Part shown: positions 30,313 to 38,947 of the stretch, piece by piece
Layout of the letters: every line of letters begins with the position of its first letter
How positions within the stretch are numbered: the first letter of the stretch is position 1
Assembly (NCBI GenBank): GCA_044508675.1
Contig: JBIQHF010000001.1
Coordinates: 1-64,000 of the forward strand
Direction of reading: 5' to 3'
DNA: 64,000 nt
From: Raineyella sp044508675
GTDB lineage: Bacteria > Actinomycetota > Actinomycetes > Propionibacteriales > Propionibacteriaceae
Program-made: the position numbers and the translations under genes
Notes under the pieces: generated by a model
The model's database searches: none
Seen by the model: the letters and a program-made list of their open reading frames with translations, nothing else
What the model was told of the DNA's origin: nothing

Positions 30313-31467
30313 GTGTTCGGTCTCACCTCGGTCTGGACCCTGGTCGCCGCCGGGATGCTGCTGGCCACTGTCCTCGGCTGGGCCATCGTCCGACTCCCCC
30401 GGCAGCAGGTCAGCCTCGCCGGGGCCATGATCAGACAGGCGGTCGCCCTGCTGCTGTCCAGCATCCTGACGGTGCTGCTGGTCGGGCTCGCGCTGAACCG
30501 CGCCAACGACTGGTACCCCACCTGGTCGGACCTGCCGGGGATGGGATCCGGCCAGGTCGTGGTCCAGGGCTCCCCCGGTCCCCAGGAGCAGGTGCCGCCT
30601 GCCGACCTGGCCGTCGGCACCGCGACTCCACTGCAGTCCGACCCGGCCAGGAACCGCGCGCTGGTCGGCTACGACCCGACCGCCCCCCACGGCCAGTACC
30701 TGTCGGTGACGATCCCCGGCCCGGTCTCCGGTATCTCCCAACCGGCACTGGTGTGGCTCCCCGCCTCCTACGCCTCGCACCCCGAGCGGTTCTACCCGGT
30801 CGTCCTCGCGCTGCACGGTGCGCCCGGTAGCCCGGACACCTACCGGGACCAGCTGCAGATCGGCGAGACCCTGTCGAGCCTGACCAACGACCACGCGATC
30901 CGCGAGGCGATCGTGGTCGCCCCCACGGTCTTCGACGGGGACCAGGATGGCGAGTGCGTCGACGGCACCACCGGCCCCGGCCCCCTGAAGTGGGAGACCT
31001 ACGTCGACACCGACGTACGCAACTGGGCCCTGGCGAACCTTCGCACCGTCGAGCATCCTGGCGGGTGGGTGACCGTCGGCTACAGCGCCGGTGGCTTCTG
31101 CGCCGCAATGTTCCCGGTGCGACATCCCGATCACTATGCCCAAGGAGTGGTGCTGTCCGGCTACTTCTCCCCGGAGTTCTCTCCCGGCAAGCGGTACCTT
31201 CCGGTCGGCGACCCGACCTACGACCTGGGCCGGATCGTCCGCCAGGACACCCCGCCGGTGGCGCTCTTCGCGTACGCCGCCCGCGACGACCGGTCCGCGA
31301 TGTCCGCCCTGGCGGCCTTCTCCGGGGCCGTCGCTGCGCCCACCACCCTCACCACGCAACTGCAGGAGACCGGCGGCCACAGCATGGGGGTCTGGGCCCC
31401 GGGCCTGCACGCCGGCCTGCAGTGGCTCGGGGCGAGTGCCGCGCAATTCGCCTGGGTGGCCTCGTGA
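30313..31467 (+). CDS. membrane-anchored esterase, probable aminoacyl-lipid hydrolase
   Basis: 384 residues. Two N-terminal helices (about 5-26 and 41-60) place the catalytic domain outside the membrane. The domain has the esterase-D/mycolyltransferase fold: LALHGAPGS near 166, a GECVDGT...WETYVDTDV stretch near 213-235, nucleophile Ser258 in GYSAGG, and His356 in GGHSMG. Its TGA overlaps the lysX GTG (GTGA), so the two are translationally coupled. In other bacteria hydrolases encoded beside aminoacyl-phosphatidylglycerol synthases remove the amino acid from the lipid (PA0919 of Pseudomonas, an esterase in Corynebacterium). I infer the same role here; it is unproven. Confidence 0.75.
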   Translation: MFGLTSVWTLVAAGMLLATVLGWAIVRLPRQQVSLAGAMIRQAVALLLSSILTVLLVGLALNRANDWYPTWSDLPGMGSGQVVVQGSPGPQEQVPPADLAVGTATPLQSDPARNRALVGYDPTAPHGQYLSVTIPGPVSGISQPALVWLPASYASHPERFYPVVLALHGAPGSPDTYRDQLQIGETLSSLTNDHAIREAIVVAPTVFDGDQDGECVDGTTGPGPLKWETYVDTDVRNWALANLRTVEHPGGWVTVGYSAGGFCAAMFPVRHPDHYAQGVVLSGYFSPEFSPGKRYLPVGDPTYDLGRIVRQDTPPVALFAYAARDDRSAMSALAAFSGAVAAPTTLTTQLQETGGHSMGVWAPGLHAGLQWLGASAAQFAWVAS

Positions 31468-34400
31468 CGACCCCGGCGCGGCGCCTGGTCGCGAACCTGC
31501 TCAGCTGGCTGTACGTGATCGCCACCATCGTGGCCGCCGCGGATTGGCTGTGGGGTCGGGTAGTGGTCCGGCCCCGCGGCCGCTGGCTGCTGCAGGAGTT
31601 CTTCACCACGCTGAACATCCCGGTCACCGCCTCGCTGGTCTCGGTGGTGGGACTCGGCCTGCTCACCGCGGCCATCCTGAAGCGCAAGCGCTTCGCCCTG
31701 CTGGTCATCGCCATCTTCCAGGTCCTTGGTGCCGGCGCGGACATCACCGTGTTCGTGTTCTCCAGGATGGACCGGACAGCCCCCGAGCTGCCCTTCGCCG
31801 TGGTTCACCACGGGGGATCCTCGGCCGTCAACCTGACCATCTCGCTGGCCCTGTTGGCGCTGATGGTGTGGTTGCGCCCGGCCTTCCCGGCCCGGACCCG
31901 ACGCGGCTCCTGGGGGGCCGCACTGGCTATCCTGGCCGCCGGCCTCCTGCTGGACCTGGGTGTCACGCACTTGCTGGTGCGCAGCAGCACCCAGGCCCAG
32001 GGGCCGGCCTGGCAGCTGATCTCGGTCGCCCTGCTGCATGCCGTCGGACTGCCCGCCCCGCATAGCTGGAACATCCGGGTCGGGCCAGTGGTGCCGCAGG
32101 TGACCGGCGCGATCGCCGGCCTGTCACTGCTGCTGGCGGTCGGGGTGTTCCTCCGGTCGGCCAGGTTCCGGGGCGAGTGGCGGCAGGACAACGAGGTCAC
32201 GATCCGGGGCCTGCTCGCCGAGTACGGCGAGGACGACTCGCTCGGCTACTACGCGACCCGCCGCGACAAGATGCTGTTCTTCGCCGAGAACCGTCGGGCC
32301 GCGATCGCGTACCGGGTGATCGGCTCGGTCTGCCTCGCCAGCGGTGACCCGATCGGCGACCCCCGGCAGTGGCCGGAGCTGATCCGCCGGTGGGAGCACT
32401 ACGCCCGCCGGTACGGCTGGACACCGGCCGTCCTCGCCGCCTCGGAGGCCGGCGCCCGGGTGTACGCGGCGACGATCGGCACCGAGGTGATCAACCTCGG
32501 GGACGAGGCGATCCTGCACCCCGAGCGCTTCCGGCTGGACTCGACGTCGATGACCCCCGTACGCCAGGCGGTCCGTCGGACCCGACGGATGGGGATCACC
32601 GTGCAGCTGCGCCGCGCCGAGGAGCTCGACGAGGTCGAGCTCGCCGAGCTGGGGCGGCTCGCGGACAGCTGGCGGATCGGTGGCACCGAACGCGGCTTCT
32701 CGATGGCGCTGGGCCGCTACGGTGACCCGGCCGACGGTCGGATGCTGCTGGTCACCGCGCACGATGAGGACGGCGCCCCGATCGCCCTGCAGAGCTTCGT
32801 GCCGTGGGGGCCCCGCGGCCTGTCGCTCGACCTGATGCGTCGCGCCGCCGAGGCTCCCAATGGAACCAACGAGTTGCTCGTCGCCGAGCTGATGGCCTGG
32901 TGCGAGGACAACGGCGTCACCCGGGTCTCGCTCAACTTCGCGTTCTTCCGTCGGGTGTTCGCCGACGCCGAGGACGTCAGTGCCGGTGCCCTGACCAGGC
33001 TGAACTCGCACCTGTTGAGCTGGATGGACCGTTTCTGGCAGGTCCGACGCCTCTACCTGGCCAACGCCAAGTACCAGCCGACCTGGCAGCCCCGCTACGC
33101 CTGCCTGCCCTCGATCATCGACCTGTTACCGGTCGCCATCGCGGCCGCCCGGGTCGAGGGGTTCCTCCCGGTGCCGCCGTGGATCACCGTCGACGAGACG
33201 ACCGCCGAACTCGACGCCGAACACCTCGCGCGGGCCCGGGAGCTCGAGACACGCCGGCCCGAGGCCGACCTGCATCCGCGCCGCAACGACCAGACCCGGC
33301 ACCGGCTCGCCCATCTCGAGGCGCTGAACGCCTCCGGACGCCCCGGCTACCCTCTCGGCCGCACCGACGTGACCCGGCTCCGGGACCTCCGGACCGACCC
33401 GGTCGACGGGACCGAGGCACCCGACCGCACCGGCGAGCAGTCGATCGCCGGCCGGATCCGACGGATCCGGCACCACGGCGGGGTCTGCTTCGCCGACCTG
33501 GTCGACGGCCACGACGCCGCCCAGCTGATCCTCGAAGCCGACACCCTGGGCCGCGAGGCGGTGGCCGAGTTCGCCCGTCTGGTCGACTCCGGTGACCTGG
33601 TCCGGGTCGTGGCCCGCCCCACGTCGTCGCGCAACGGCACCCCGTCCTGGGCCGTCGCGTCGTGGCAGGTGCTAGCCAAGTCGCTGCACCCGGTCCCGTG
33701 GGACGGGCTCGACGACCCCGAGGCCCGGCTGCGCAACCGCTCCCTGGACCTGATCGTCCACCCCGACGAACTGGAGGTCCTGCGGGCCCGGTCCCGCGCC
33801 ATCGAGGCGGTCCGGACCACGATGCGCGCCGCCGGCTACCTGGAGGTGGAGACTCCGGTCCTGCAGACCGTCCACGGTGGGGCCAGTGCCCGGCCGTTCC
33901 GGACGACGATCAACGCGTACGACACCGACCTGGTGCTGCGGATCGCCCCTGAGCTCGCCCTCAAGCGCCTGCTCGTCGGCGGGATGGGACCGATCTTCGA
34001 GCTCGGCCGCAATTTCCGCAACGAGGGTGTCGACGCCACCCACAATCCGGAGTTCACCGCGCTGGAGGCGTACGAGCCGTTCGCCGACTACACCGACATG
34101 CGCCTGCTCGCCGAGCGACTGGTCCGCGCCGCGGCCGTCGCGGTCCACGGCTGCCCGGCCATGCTGCTCGACGTGGACGGCAGCGGCACCAAGCGACTCG
34201 TCGACGTCTCCGACGAGTGGCCGGTGGTCACGGTCTGCGATGCCCTGTCCGCAGCGGTCGGCTTCCCGATCGGCCTGGACACCGACATGGAGGTGCTGCT
34301 CGGGCTGGCCCACGAGCACGGCATCCACGTCCGCGACGGCTGGGGGCCCGGTGCCCTGCTCGAGGAGCTGTACGGCGAACTGGTCGAAGCCCGGACCGTG

Positions 34401-34760
34401 CGCCCCACGTTCTACACCGACTTCCCGGCCGAGACCTCACCGCTGGCCGGACCGCACCGCACCGAGCCTGGCCTGGTGGAGCGCTGGGACCTGGTCGCCG
34501 GAGGCATGGAACTCGGCACCGCCTACTCGGAGCTCACCGATCCCCTGGAGCAGCGCCGCCGTCTCGTCGAGCAGTCCTGGAAGGCAGCGGCCGGCGACCC
34601 CGAGGCGATGGAGGTGGACGAGGCCTTCCTGGCCGCGCTGGAGGTCGGGATGCCCCCTGCCGGCGGCCTCGGGATGGGCATCGACCGGCTGGTGATGGCG
34701 CTGGTCGACCGCCCGATCCGCGACGTGCTCACGTTCCCGTTCGTCCGCCCCCAGAGCTGA
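31464..34760 (+). CDS. lysX: bifunctional lysylphosphatidylglycerol synthase/lysyl-tRNA synthetase
   Basis: 1098-residue fusion that charges tRNA-Lys and transfers lysine to phosphatidylglycerol, lowering surface charge and sensitivity to cationic peptides. Residues 1-235 hold about six or seven helices; 245-555 form the DUF2156 transferase domain (INLGDEAI, NFAFFRR); about 625-745 an OB-fold anticodon-binding domain; 755-1098 a class II LysRS core. All class II motifs are intact: motif 1 VETPVLQTVHGGASARPF, motif 2 GRNFRNEGVDATHNPEF near 846, motif 3 GLGMGIDRLVMAL near 1068. The start is the GTG overlapping the esterase stop. Confidence 0.93.
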   Translation: MTTPARRLVANLLSWLYVIATIVAAADWLWGRVVVRPRGRWLLQEFFTTLNIPVTASLVSVVGLGLLTAAILKRKRFALLVIAIFQVLGAGADITVFVFSRMDRTAPELPFAVVHHGGSSAVNLTISLALLALMVWLRPAFPARTRRGSWGAALAILAAGLLLDLGVTHLLVRSSTQAQGPAWQLISVALLHAVGLPAPHSWNIRVGPVVPQVTGAIAGLSLLLAVGVFLRSARFRGEWRQDNEVTIRGLLAEYGEDDSLGYYATRRDKMLFFAENRRAAIAYRVIGSVCLASGDPIGDPRQWPELIRRWEHYARRYGWTPAVLAASEAGARVYAATIGTEVINLGDEAILHPERFRLDSTSMTPVRQAVRRTRRMGITVQLRRAEELDEVELAELGRLADSWRIGGTERGFSMALGRYGDPADGRMLLVTAHDEDGAPIALQSFVPWGPRGLSLDLMRRAAEAPNGTNELLVAELMAWCEDNGVTRVSLNFAFFRRVFADAEDVSAGALTRLNSHLLSWMDRFWQVRRLYLANAKYQPTWQPRYACLPSIIDLLPVAIAAARVEGFLPVPPWITVDETTAELDAEHLARARELETRRPEADLHPRRNDQTRHRLAHLEALNASGRPGYPLGRTDVTRLRDLRTDPVDGTEAPDRTGEQSIAGRIRRIRHHGGVCFADLVDGHDAAQLILEADTLGREAVAEFARLVDSGDLVRVVARPTSSRNGTPSWAVASWQVLAKSLHPVPWDGLDDPEARLRNRSLDLIVHPDELEVLRARSRAIEAVRTTMRAAGYLEVETPVLQTVHGGASARPFRTTINAYDTDLVLRIAPELALKRLLVGGMGPIFELGRNFRNEGVDATHNPEFTALEAYEPFADYTDMRLLAERLVRAAAVAVHGCPAMLLDVDGSGTKRLVDVSDEWPVVTVCDALSAAVGFPIGLDTDMEVLLGLAHEHGIHVRDGWGPGALLEELYGELVEARTVRPTFYTDFPAETSPLAGPHRTEPGLVERWDLVAGGMELGTAYSELTDPLEQRRRLVEQSWKAAAGDPEAMEVDEAFLAALEVGMPPAGGLGMGIDRLVMALVDRPIRDVLTFPFVRPQS

Positions 34761-34787
34761 GCCATACGTCCTGTCCGGCCCGGGAGG

Positions 34788-36701
34788 TCAGAGGGAGGAC
34801 GGGCCCGGGAGCTCCCCGGCGTCACGGGCCGCGAACCAGTCGCGCGCCCGCATCTGCAGCCACAGGGCCAGGGTGACCGACCCGAACCAGGCCATCAGGA
34901 TGCCGCCGAACAGCGGGGTCTCCGGCGCCATGTGGAGCAGGATCACCCCCGAGTCGACGAACAGCAGCACCGTCCCCACCAGCGCTGCGACCAGGGTGGC
35001 GGCCGCACTGCCGGCGAACAGCGGATCGGCCCACGGGATGGCGGCGCGCACCCAACTGCGGGCAGTGTCGGCGAAGGTCAGCACGGCGCCGCCGCAGAGC
35101 AGGGCGATCACGTAGGTCACATTGGGCAGCAGCACGATGCCGACCACGACCATCAGCGCCACGATCGCGACCACGCTCTGCCGCTTGGGCAGCCGGTCGG
35201 CCCACCAGGCGGCGATGGTGATCGCCGAACCGACGCAGACCGCGGCGGCACCCGGGCCGATACCGACCCAGTCCGGTCCCAGTGCGGTCGTCGAGTCGAG
35301 CAGCGTGCCGACCTGCCAGGCATCCCCCAGTGCCGCCGACGAGGCGGTCAGGGCCAGCGCCAGCGAGGCACCGGCAATGGCGGCGGGGCGTCGGGGCACG
35401 GTCAGCAGCCGGGCGACGACGGTGGCGAGCAGCCAGGCGCCGAGCACCGTTGCGCTCCCGGCCAGGATCGGGGCACCGGTGGCGTACCACGGCACCATGC
35501 CGGCCGACAGCAGCGCGACCGGCCAGGTGGTCAGTGCCGCCCCGAGCAGCCGGGTGTGGGACCAGCGGCGTCGTACGACCAGCACCACGGTGGCCACCAG
35601 CAACGCGACCAGCACGCCTCCGAAGACCAGCAGGATCGGTCGGCGCCCCTGGAGCACCGAGACGAGCCGGAGCAGTTCGGCGGCCTCCGAGGCCGAGACC
35701 GGGCCCTCGATGACGCCGACCGGGGTGCCGGCGACCGGCGTGTCCGCGGAGCGGTCCGGCTCCGTGGGCTGCAGGAATCGGGTGATCGTGGCGCTGACGT
35801 CCGGCAGGGTGATCACGCCCGGCTCGCGGGTGGTGTCGGAGGAGAGCCGGCCGGGCAGGCCGGTGCCGTCCGGATCGACGCGGTAGGCCAACTGGACCGA
35901 GGACAGGCTGAGCTTGTCGGCCTGGGAGACGCCGGGGGCGGAGTTCTCCAGCGGACCGGCGGCGCCCAGGCCTAGAACGATCACGGTCGCCTGCTGGTCG
36001 TCGACGAGGCGGCGGATCAGGTCGTCCGAGGCCGCAGCGGCATCGACGATCGTGACCCGACAGGCGGTGGTCAGGCCCCGCTCGCGCCAGGAGGTCAGGT
36101 CGGAGTAGTGCGACAGCGCGCCCTCGCTGTCGGCGGCCGCCAGGGCCGCGCCGGGTCCCACGGCAGAGATGCACCGGTCGCCGACGCCGTCGGCCGCGGC
36201 GGCGATCCGTGGCTCGGGGATGCCCAGCTCGACCCCGAAGGAAGGGTTCGCCGTCTTGATGGCGGCCCAGTTGCTGACTGCGGCGCCGCCCTCCTGCCCC
36301 AGTCGCACCTCGGGCGCCAGGGTGACCTGCAGCTCGCACTGGTCGTCGGTGTGGGCGAGCCGGCCGGCACCCAGGCTCAGCCAGGCGGCCGAGACGCATT
36401 CGTCGGCGTACCGATCGGTCGCGACCACCCCGTACGCCGACGAGGCCGACCGGGTGTCCAGGACCTCGCGGTCCACCGGGGTGAGGGAGCCCCGCTCTCC
36501 CACCCCGACGATGACCAGCCGGGACGCGGTGACCGGGGCAGGGGTGACCTGCACCGGCCGGGCGAGCCCCATCAGCACGCCGAGCAGCAGTGCCAGCCCG
36601 AGGAGGTGGCGCAGCCACCGGTGCCGCCACCAGGCCGGTCCGCGGTGGGCGTGGTCGCGGGTCGGGGCCGCCGAGCGGTCCCCCGGCGTGCTGGCGGTCA
36701 C
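34788..36701 (-). CDS. large membrane protein of unknown function, coupled to purSQ
   Basis: I do not recognise this 637-residue protein. TM1 is near residues 30-50; residues about 55-355 form an extracytoplasmic domain starting SRLVIVGVGERGS; residues 358-620 hold about eight helices. The extracytoplasmic part has the look of an alpha/beta fold (VTIVDAAAASDDLI, VIVLGLGAAGP). The GTG start lies 4 nt after the purQ stop, so it is the third gene of purS-purQ. It is convergent with lysX (27 bp gap). A purine role is not implied by its sequence. Confidence 0.65.
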   Translation of the reverse strand: MTASTPGDRSAAPTRDHAHRGPAWWRHRWLRHLLGLALLLGVLMGLARPVQVTPAPVTASRLVIVGVGERGSLTPVDREVLDTRSASSAYGVVATDRYADECVSAAWLSLGAGRLAHTDDQCELQVTLAPEVRLGQEGGAAVSNWAAIKTANPSFGVELGIPEPRIAAAADGVGDRCISAVGPGAALAAADSEGALSHYSDLTSWRERGLTTACRVTIVDAAAASDDLIRRLVDDQQATVIVLGLGAAGPLENSAPGVSQADKLSLSSVQLAYRVDPDGTGLPGRLSSDTTREPGVITLPDVSATITRFLQPTEPDRSADTPVAGTPVGVIEGPVSASEAAELLRLVSVLQGRRPILLVFGGVLVALLVATVVLVVRRRWSHTRLLGAALTTWPVALLSAGMVPWYATGAPILAGSATVLGAWLLATVVARLLTVPRRPAAIAGASLALALTASSAALGDAWQVGTLLDSTTALGPDWVGIGPGAAAVCVGSAITIAAWWADRLPKRQSVVAIVALMVVVGIVLLPNVTYVIALLCGGAVLTFADTARSWVRAAIPWADPLFAGSAAATLVAALVGTVLLFVDSGVILLHMAPETPLFGGILMAWFGSVTLALWLQMRARDWFAARDAGELPGPSSL

Positions 36702-36705
36702 GGCC

Positions 36706-37383
36706 TCAGGACGCCCGCTGCACGTAGTCCAGCAGGCTGGTGAAGAAGGGGACGCCGTCGGTCGTCGGGGAGGTGTGCGGGTCGACGTTGTGCTCCGGAT
36801 GGGGCATCAGGCCAACGACGTTGCCACGCTCGTTGGTGACCCCGGCGATGTCGTTGACGGACCCGTTCGGGTTGTCGAGGTAGCGGAAGACGACCTGGTC
36901 GTTGTCCTCGAGCCGCTGCAGGGTGTCCGGATCGGCGATGAAGTTGCCCTCGCCGGACTTCAGCACGATGTTGATCTCCTGGCCCTCCTCGAAGCCGGCC
37001 GTCCACACCGTGTCGCGGGAGTCCACCCGCAGCCCCTGGTCACGGCAGACGAAGGTCCGCGAGGCATTGCGCATCAGCGCGCCGGGCAGCAGGTGGGCCT
37101 CGGCCAGGACCTGGAAGCCGTTGCAGATACCCAGGACGGGCAGGCCGTCCTTCGCCGCGCGGATCAACTCGCCCATCACCGGGGAGAAGCGCGCGATCGC
37201 GCCGCAGCGCAGGTAGTCGCCGTACGAGAAGCCGCCGGGCAGGATAACCGCGTCGACACCGTCGAGGGAGTCGCTGCCGTGCCACAGCGCGACCGGCTCG
37301 CCGCCGGTGAGTCGCACCGCCCGGGCCGCGTCCGTGTCGTCGAGGGTGCCCGGGAAGGTGACGACGCCGATCCGGGCGGTCAC
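36706..37383 (-). CDS. purQ: phosphoribosylformylglycinamidine synthase, glutaminase subunit
   Basis: Class I glutamine amidotransferase supplying ammonia to PurL. The 225-residue protein has GGFSYGDYLR near 50, the nucleophile Cys in GICNGFQ near 85, and the His and Glu in MPHPEH near 195. The start overlaps the purS stop by 4 bp (ATGA). Confidence 0.97.
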   Translation of the reverse strand: MTARIGVVTFPGTLDDTDAARAVRLTGGEPVALWHGSDSLDGVDAVILPGGFSYGDYLRCGAIARFSPVMGELIRAAKDGLPVLGICNGFQVLAEAHLLPGALMRNASRTFVCRDQGLRVDSRDTVWTAGFEEGQEINIVLKSGEGNFIADPDTLQRLEDNDQVVFRYLDNPNGSVNDIAGVTNERGNVVGLMPHPEHNVDPHTSPTTDGVPFFTSLLDYVQRAS

Positions 37384-37622
37384 TCTTCCACCCGCACGTC
37401 GAAGTTCTCGATCACGGTGTTGGCGAGCAGTCGCTCCGCCGCCTCACGCACCTCGGCCAGGCGCTGCTCGGAGATCTCGCCGTCCACCTCGATCTCGAAA
37501 CGCTTGCCCTGCCGCACGGACAGGCCGTCGAAGCCGAGGCGGCCAAGCGCACCCGTCACCGCCTTGCCCTGCGGGTCGAGGATCTCCGGCTTGGGCATCA
37601 CGTCCACAATTACTCGGGCCAT
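37380..37622 (-). CDS. purS: phosphoribosylformylglycinamidine synthase, PurS subunit
   Basis: 80-residue PurS that bridges PurL and PurQ. MARVIVDVMPKPEILDPQG at the start and the RQGKRFEIEVD stretch are characteristic. ATG lies 7 nt after a TAGGAT box, with no ribosome site, so leaderless. Heads purS-purQ-membrane protein. Confidence 0.96.
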   Translation of the reverse strand: MARVIVDVMPKPEILDPQGKAVTGALGRLGFDGLSVRQGKRFEIEVDGEISEQRLAEVREAAERLLANTVIENFDVRVEE

Positions 37623-37629
37623 GGCGCCG

Positions 37630-37635
37630 ATCCTA
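37630..37635 (-). promoter_or_regulatory. -10 box of purS (leaderless)
   Basis: TAGGAT on the minus strand, then CGGCGCC, then the ATG at 37622. It overlaps the last codons of the radical SAM gene. Confidence 0.5.
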
Positions 37636-38832
37636 GCGCTTCGAGGCCACCCTGGGCGGGACGGCGGAACCGTGGGACACCTCCGGGCGCCATACGCAGG
37701 ACGGGTCCGGACCGAGCAGGTTCCCCGTCACGGCGTACGCCCGGGACCGCGACCCGCCACACACGTCACGGAACTCACAGACCCCGCAGATTCCCCCGAA
37801 CCCCTCGGGCCGGCGCAGTGACTGCAGGATCTCGGAGTCCCGGTAGATCGCCCGCAGCCCGGACTCCTTGACCGAGCCGCAGTGGAACGGAAGGAACCCG
37901 GACGGGTACACGTCGCCGGTGTGGTCGACGAACACGAAGCCGCGGCCGGCATTCACGTCGATCGGCGGGCGCGGCACCCGGGTCGGGACGATCGGGTGGC
38001 CCAGGACGGCGACGGTCTGCTCGACCAGCCGGTCGTGCAGCGCTCCGGTGGCCGGCAGTGGCAGGCCCTGCGCCCGGGCGCGGGCGCGCTGGATCACCAC
38101 CCGGCGGTACTGCGGCGCCTCGGTGGTCTTGACCGCCACCAGCGAGGACACGTCGGCGAGCCAGTGCAGCACGTCCTCGACCTGGTCGGGCTCGAGCGCC
38201 CCCAACTGCTCGCCGCGGCCGGTCGGCACGAGGAAGAACACGCTCCACAGGCCCACCCCCATCGCCAGTACGTCGGCCAGCAGCCGGGGCAGCTCGTCGA
38301 CGTTGTCGCGGGTGACCGTGGTGTTCACCTGCAGCCGCAGGCCCTCGTCACGGACCATGGTGGCGGCCTGGCGGGTCGCCGCGTACGTCCCCTCGAAGCC
38401 ACGGAAGGCGTCGTGGGTGGCCGGTTCGGCGCCGTCCAGGGACAGGGAGACCGCCTTGGCGCCGGCCTCGTGGAGGTCGGCGAGCCGGTCGGCGGTGAAC
38501 TTCGGGGTCACCGAGGGCGACAGTGCCACCGACAGGCCGGCGGCCGTGCCGTGGGCGACGAGCTCGGCCAGGTCGGCCCGCTCGAACGGGTCACCGCCGG
38601 TCAGCACGACCAACGGCCGGGGGGTGTCCCACCGGGCGATGTCGTCCAGCAGTGCCTTGCCCTGGCCGGTGGTGAGCTGGCGCGGATCGGCGTGGTGCTG
38701 TGCATCGGCACGACAGTGCTTGCAGACCAGCTGACAGGCCCGGGTCACCTCCCAGATCACGATGAACGGCTTGTCGCCCACGTCCTGGTGCTGGGTCCGG
38801 ACGACCCGGGGGGCGGTGTGAGTGGCTGCCAT
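37633..38832 (-). CDS. radical SAM/SPASM protein (TIGR04053-like)
   Basis: 399-residue radical SAM enzyme. The cluster motif CxxxCxxC is Cys33, Cys37 and Cys40; GGDPF near 85 binds SAM. The C-terminal Cys set (CG, CGVCEFRDVCGG) is a SPASM-type domain for one or more further Fe-S clusters. The text resembles TIGR04053 and heme-related AhbC/AhbD proteins; the product is unknown. ATG at 38832 is preceded by GGAG. Upstream lies a 23-bp palindrome containing a TATTAT promoter element, and the divergent phosphatase gene. Confidence 0.82.
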   Translation of the reverse strand: MAATHTAPRVVRTQHQDVGDKPFIVIWEVTRACQLVCKHCRADAQHHADPRQLTTGQGKALLDDIARWDTPRPLVVLTGGDPFERADLAELVAHGTAAGLSVALSPSVTPKFTADRLADLHEAGAKAVSLSLDGAEPATHDAFRGFEGTYAATRQAATMVRDEGLRLQVNTTVTRDNVDELPRLLADVLAMGVGLWSVFFLVPTGRGEQLGALEPDQVEDVLHWLADVSSLVAVKTTEAPQYRRVVIQRARARAQGLPLPATGALHDRLVEQTVAVLGHPIVPTRVPRPPIDVNAGRGFVFVDHTGDVYPSGFLPFHCGSVKESGLRAIYRDSEILQSLRRPEGFGGICGVCEFRDVCGGSRSRAYAVTGNLLGPDPSCVWRPEVSHGSAVPPRVASKR

Positions 38833-38860
38833 GAGCGCTCCGATCGGCTTTTTCCACGAT

Positions 38861-38883
38861 GACACCGTGCATAATACGGTGTC
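38861..38883. promoter_or_regulatory. palindromic operator over the radical SAM promoter
   Basis: GACACCGT and ACGGTGTC form perfect 8-bp arms around GCATAAT. On the minus strand the spacer provides TATTAT (38871-38876), a good -10 box about 39 nt before the ATG at 38832. A repressor bound here would block transcription of the radical SAM gene, and possibly affect the divergent phosphatase gene. Confidence 0.6.
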
Positions 38884-38935
38884 GGCGAGGGCCACAGCGG
38901 TCCGGCACCACGTAGCGGACCACCGGCTCAGGACA

Positions 38936-38941
38936 TATGGT
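38936..38941 (+). promoter_or_regulatory. -10 box of the phosphatase gene (leaderless)
   Basis: TATGGT, then CACCTG, then the GTG at 38948. Confidence 0.45.
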
Positions 38942-38947
38942 CACCTG

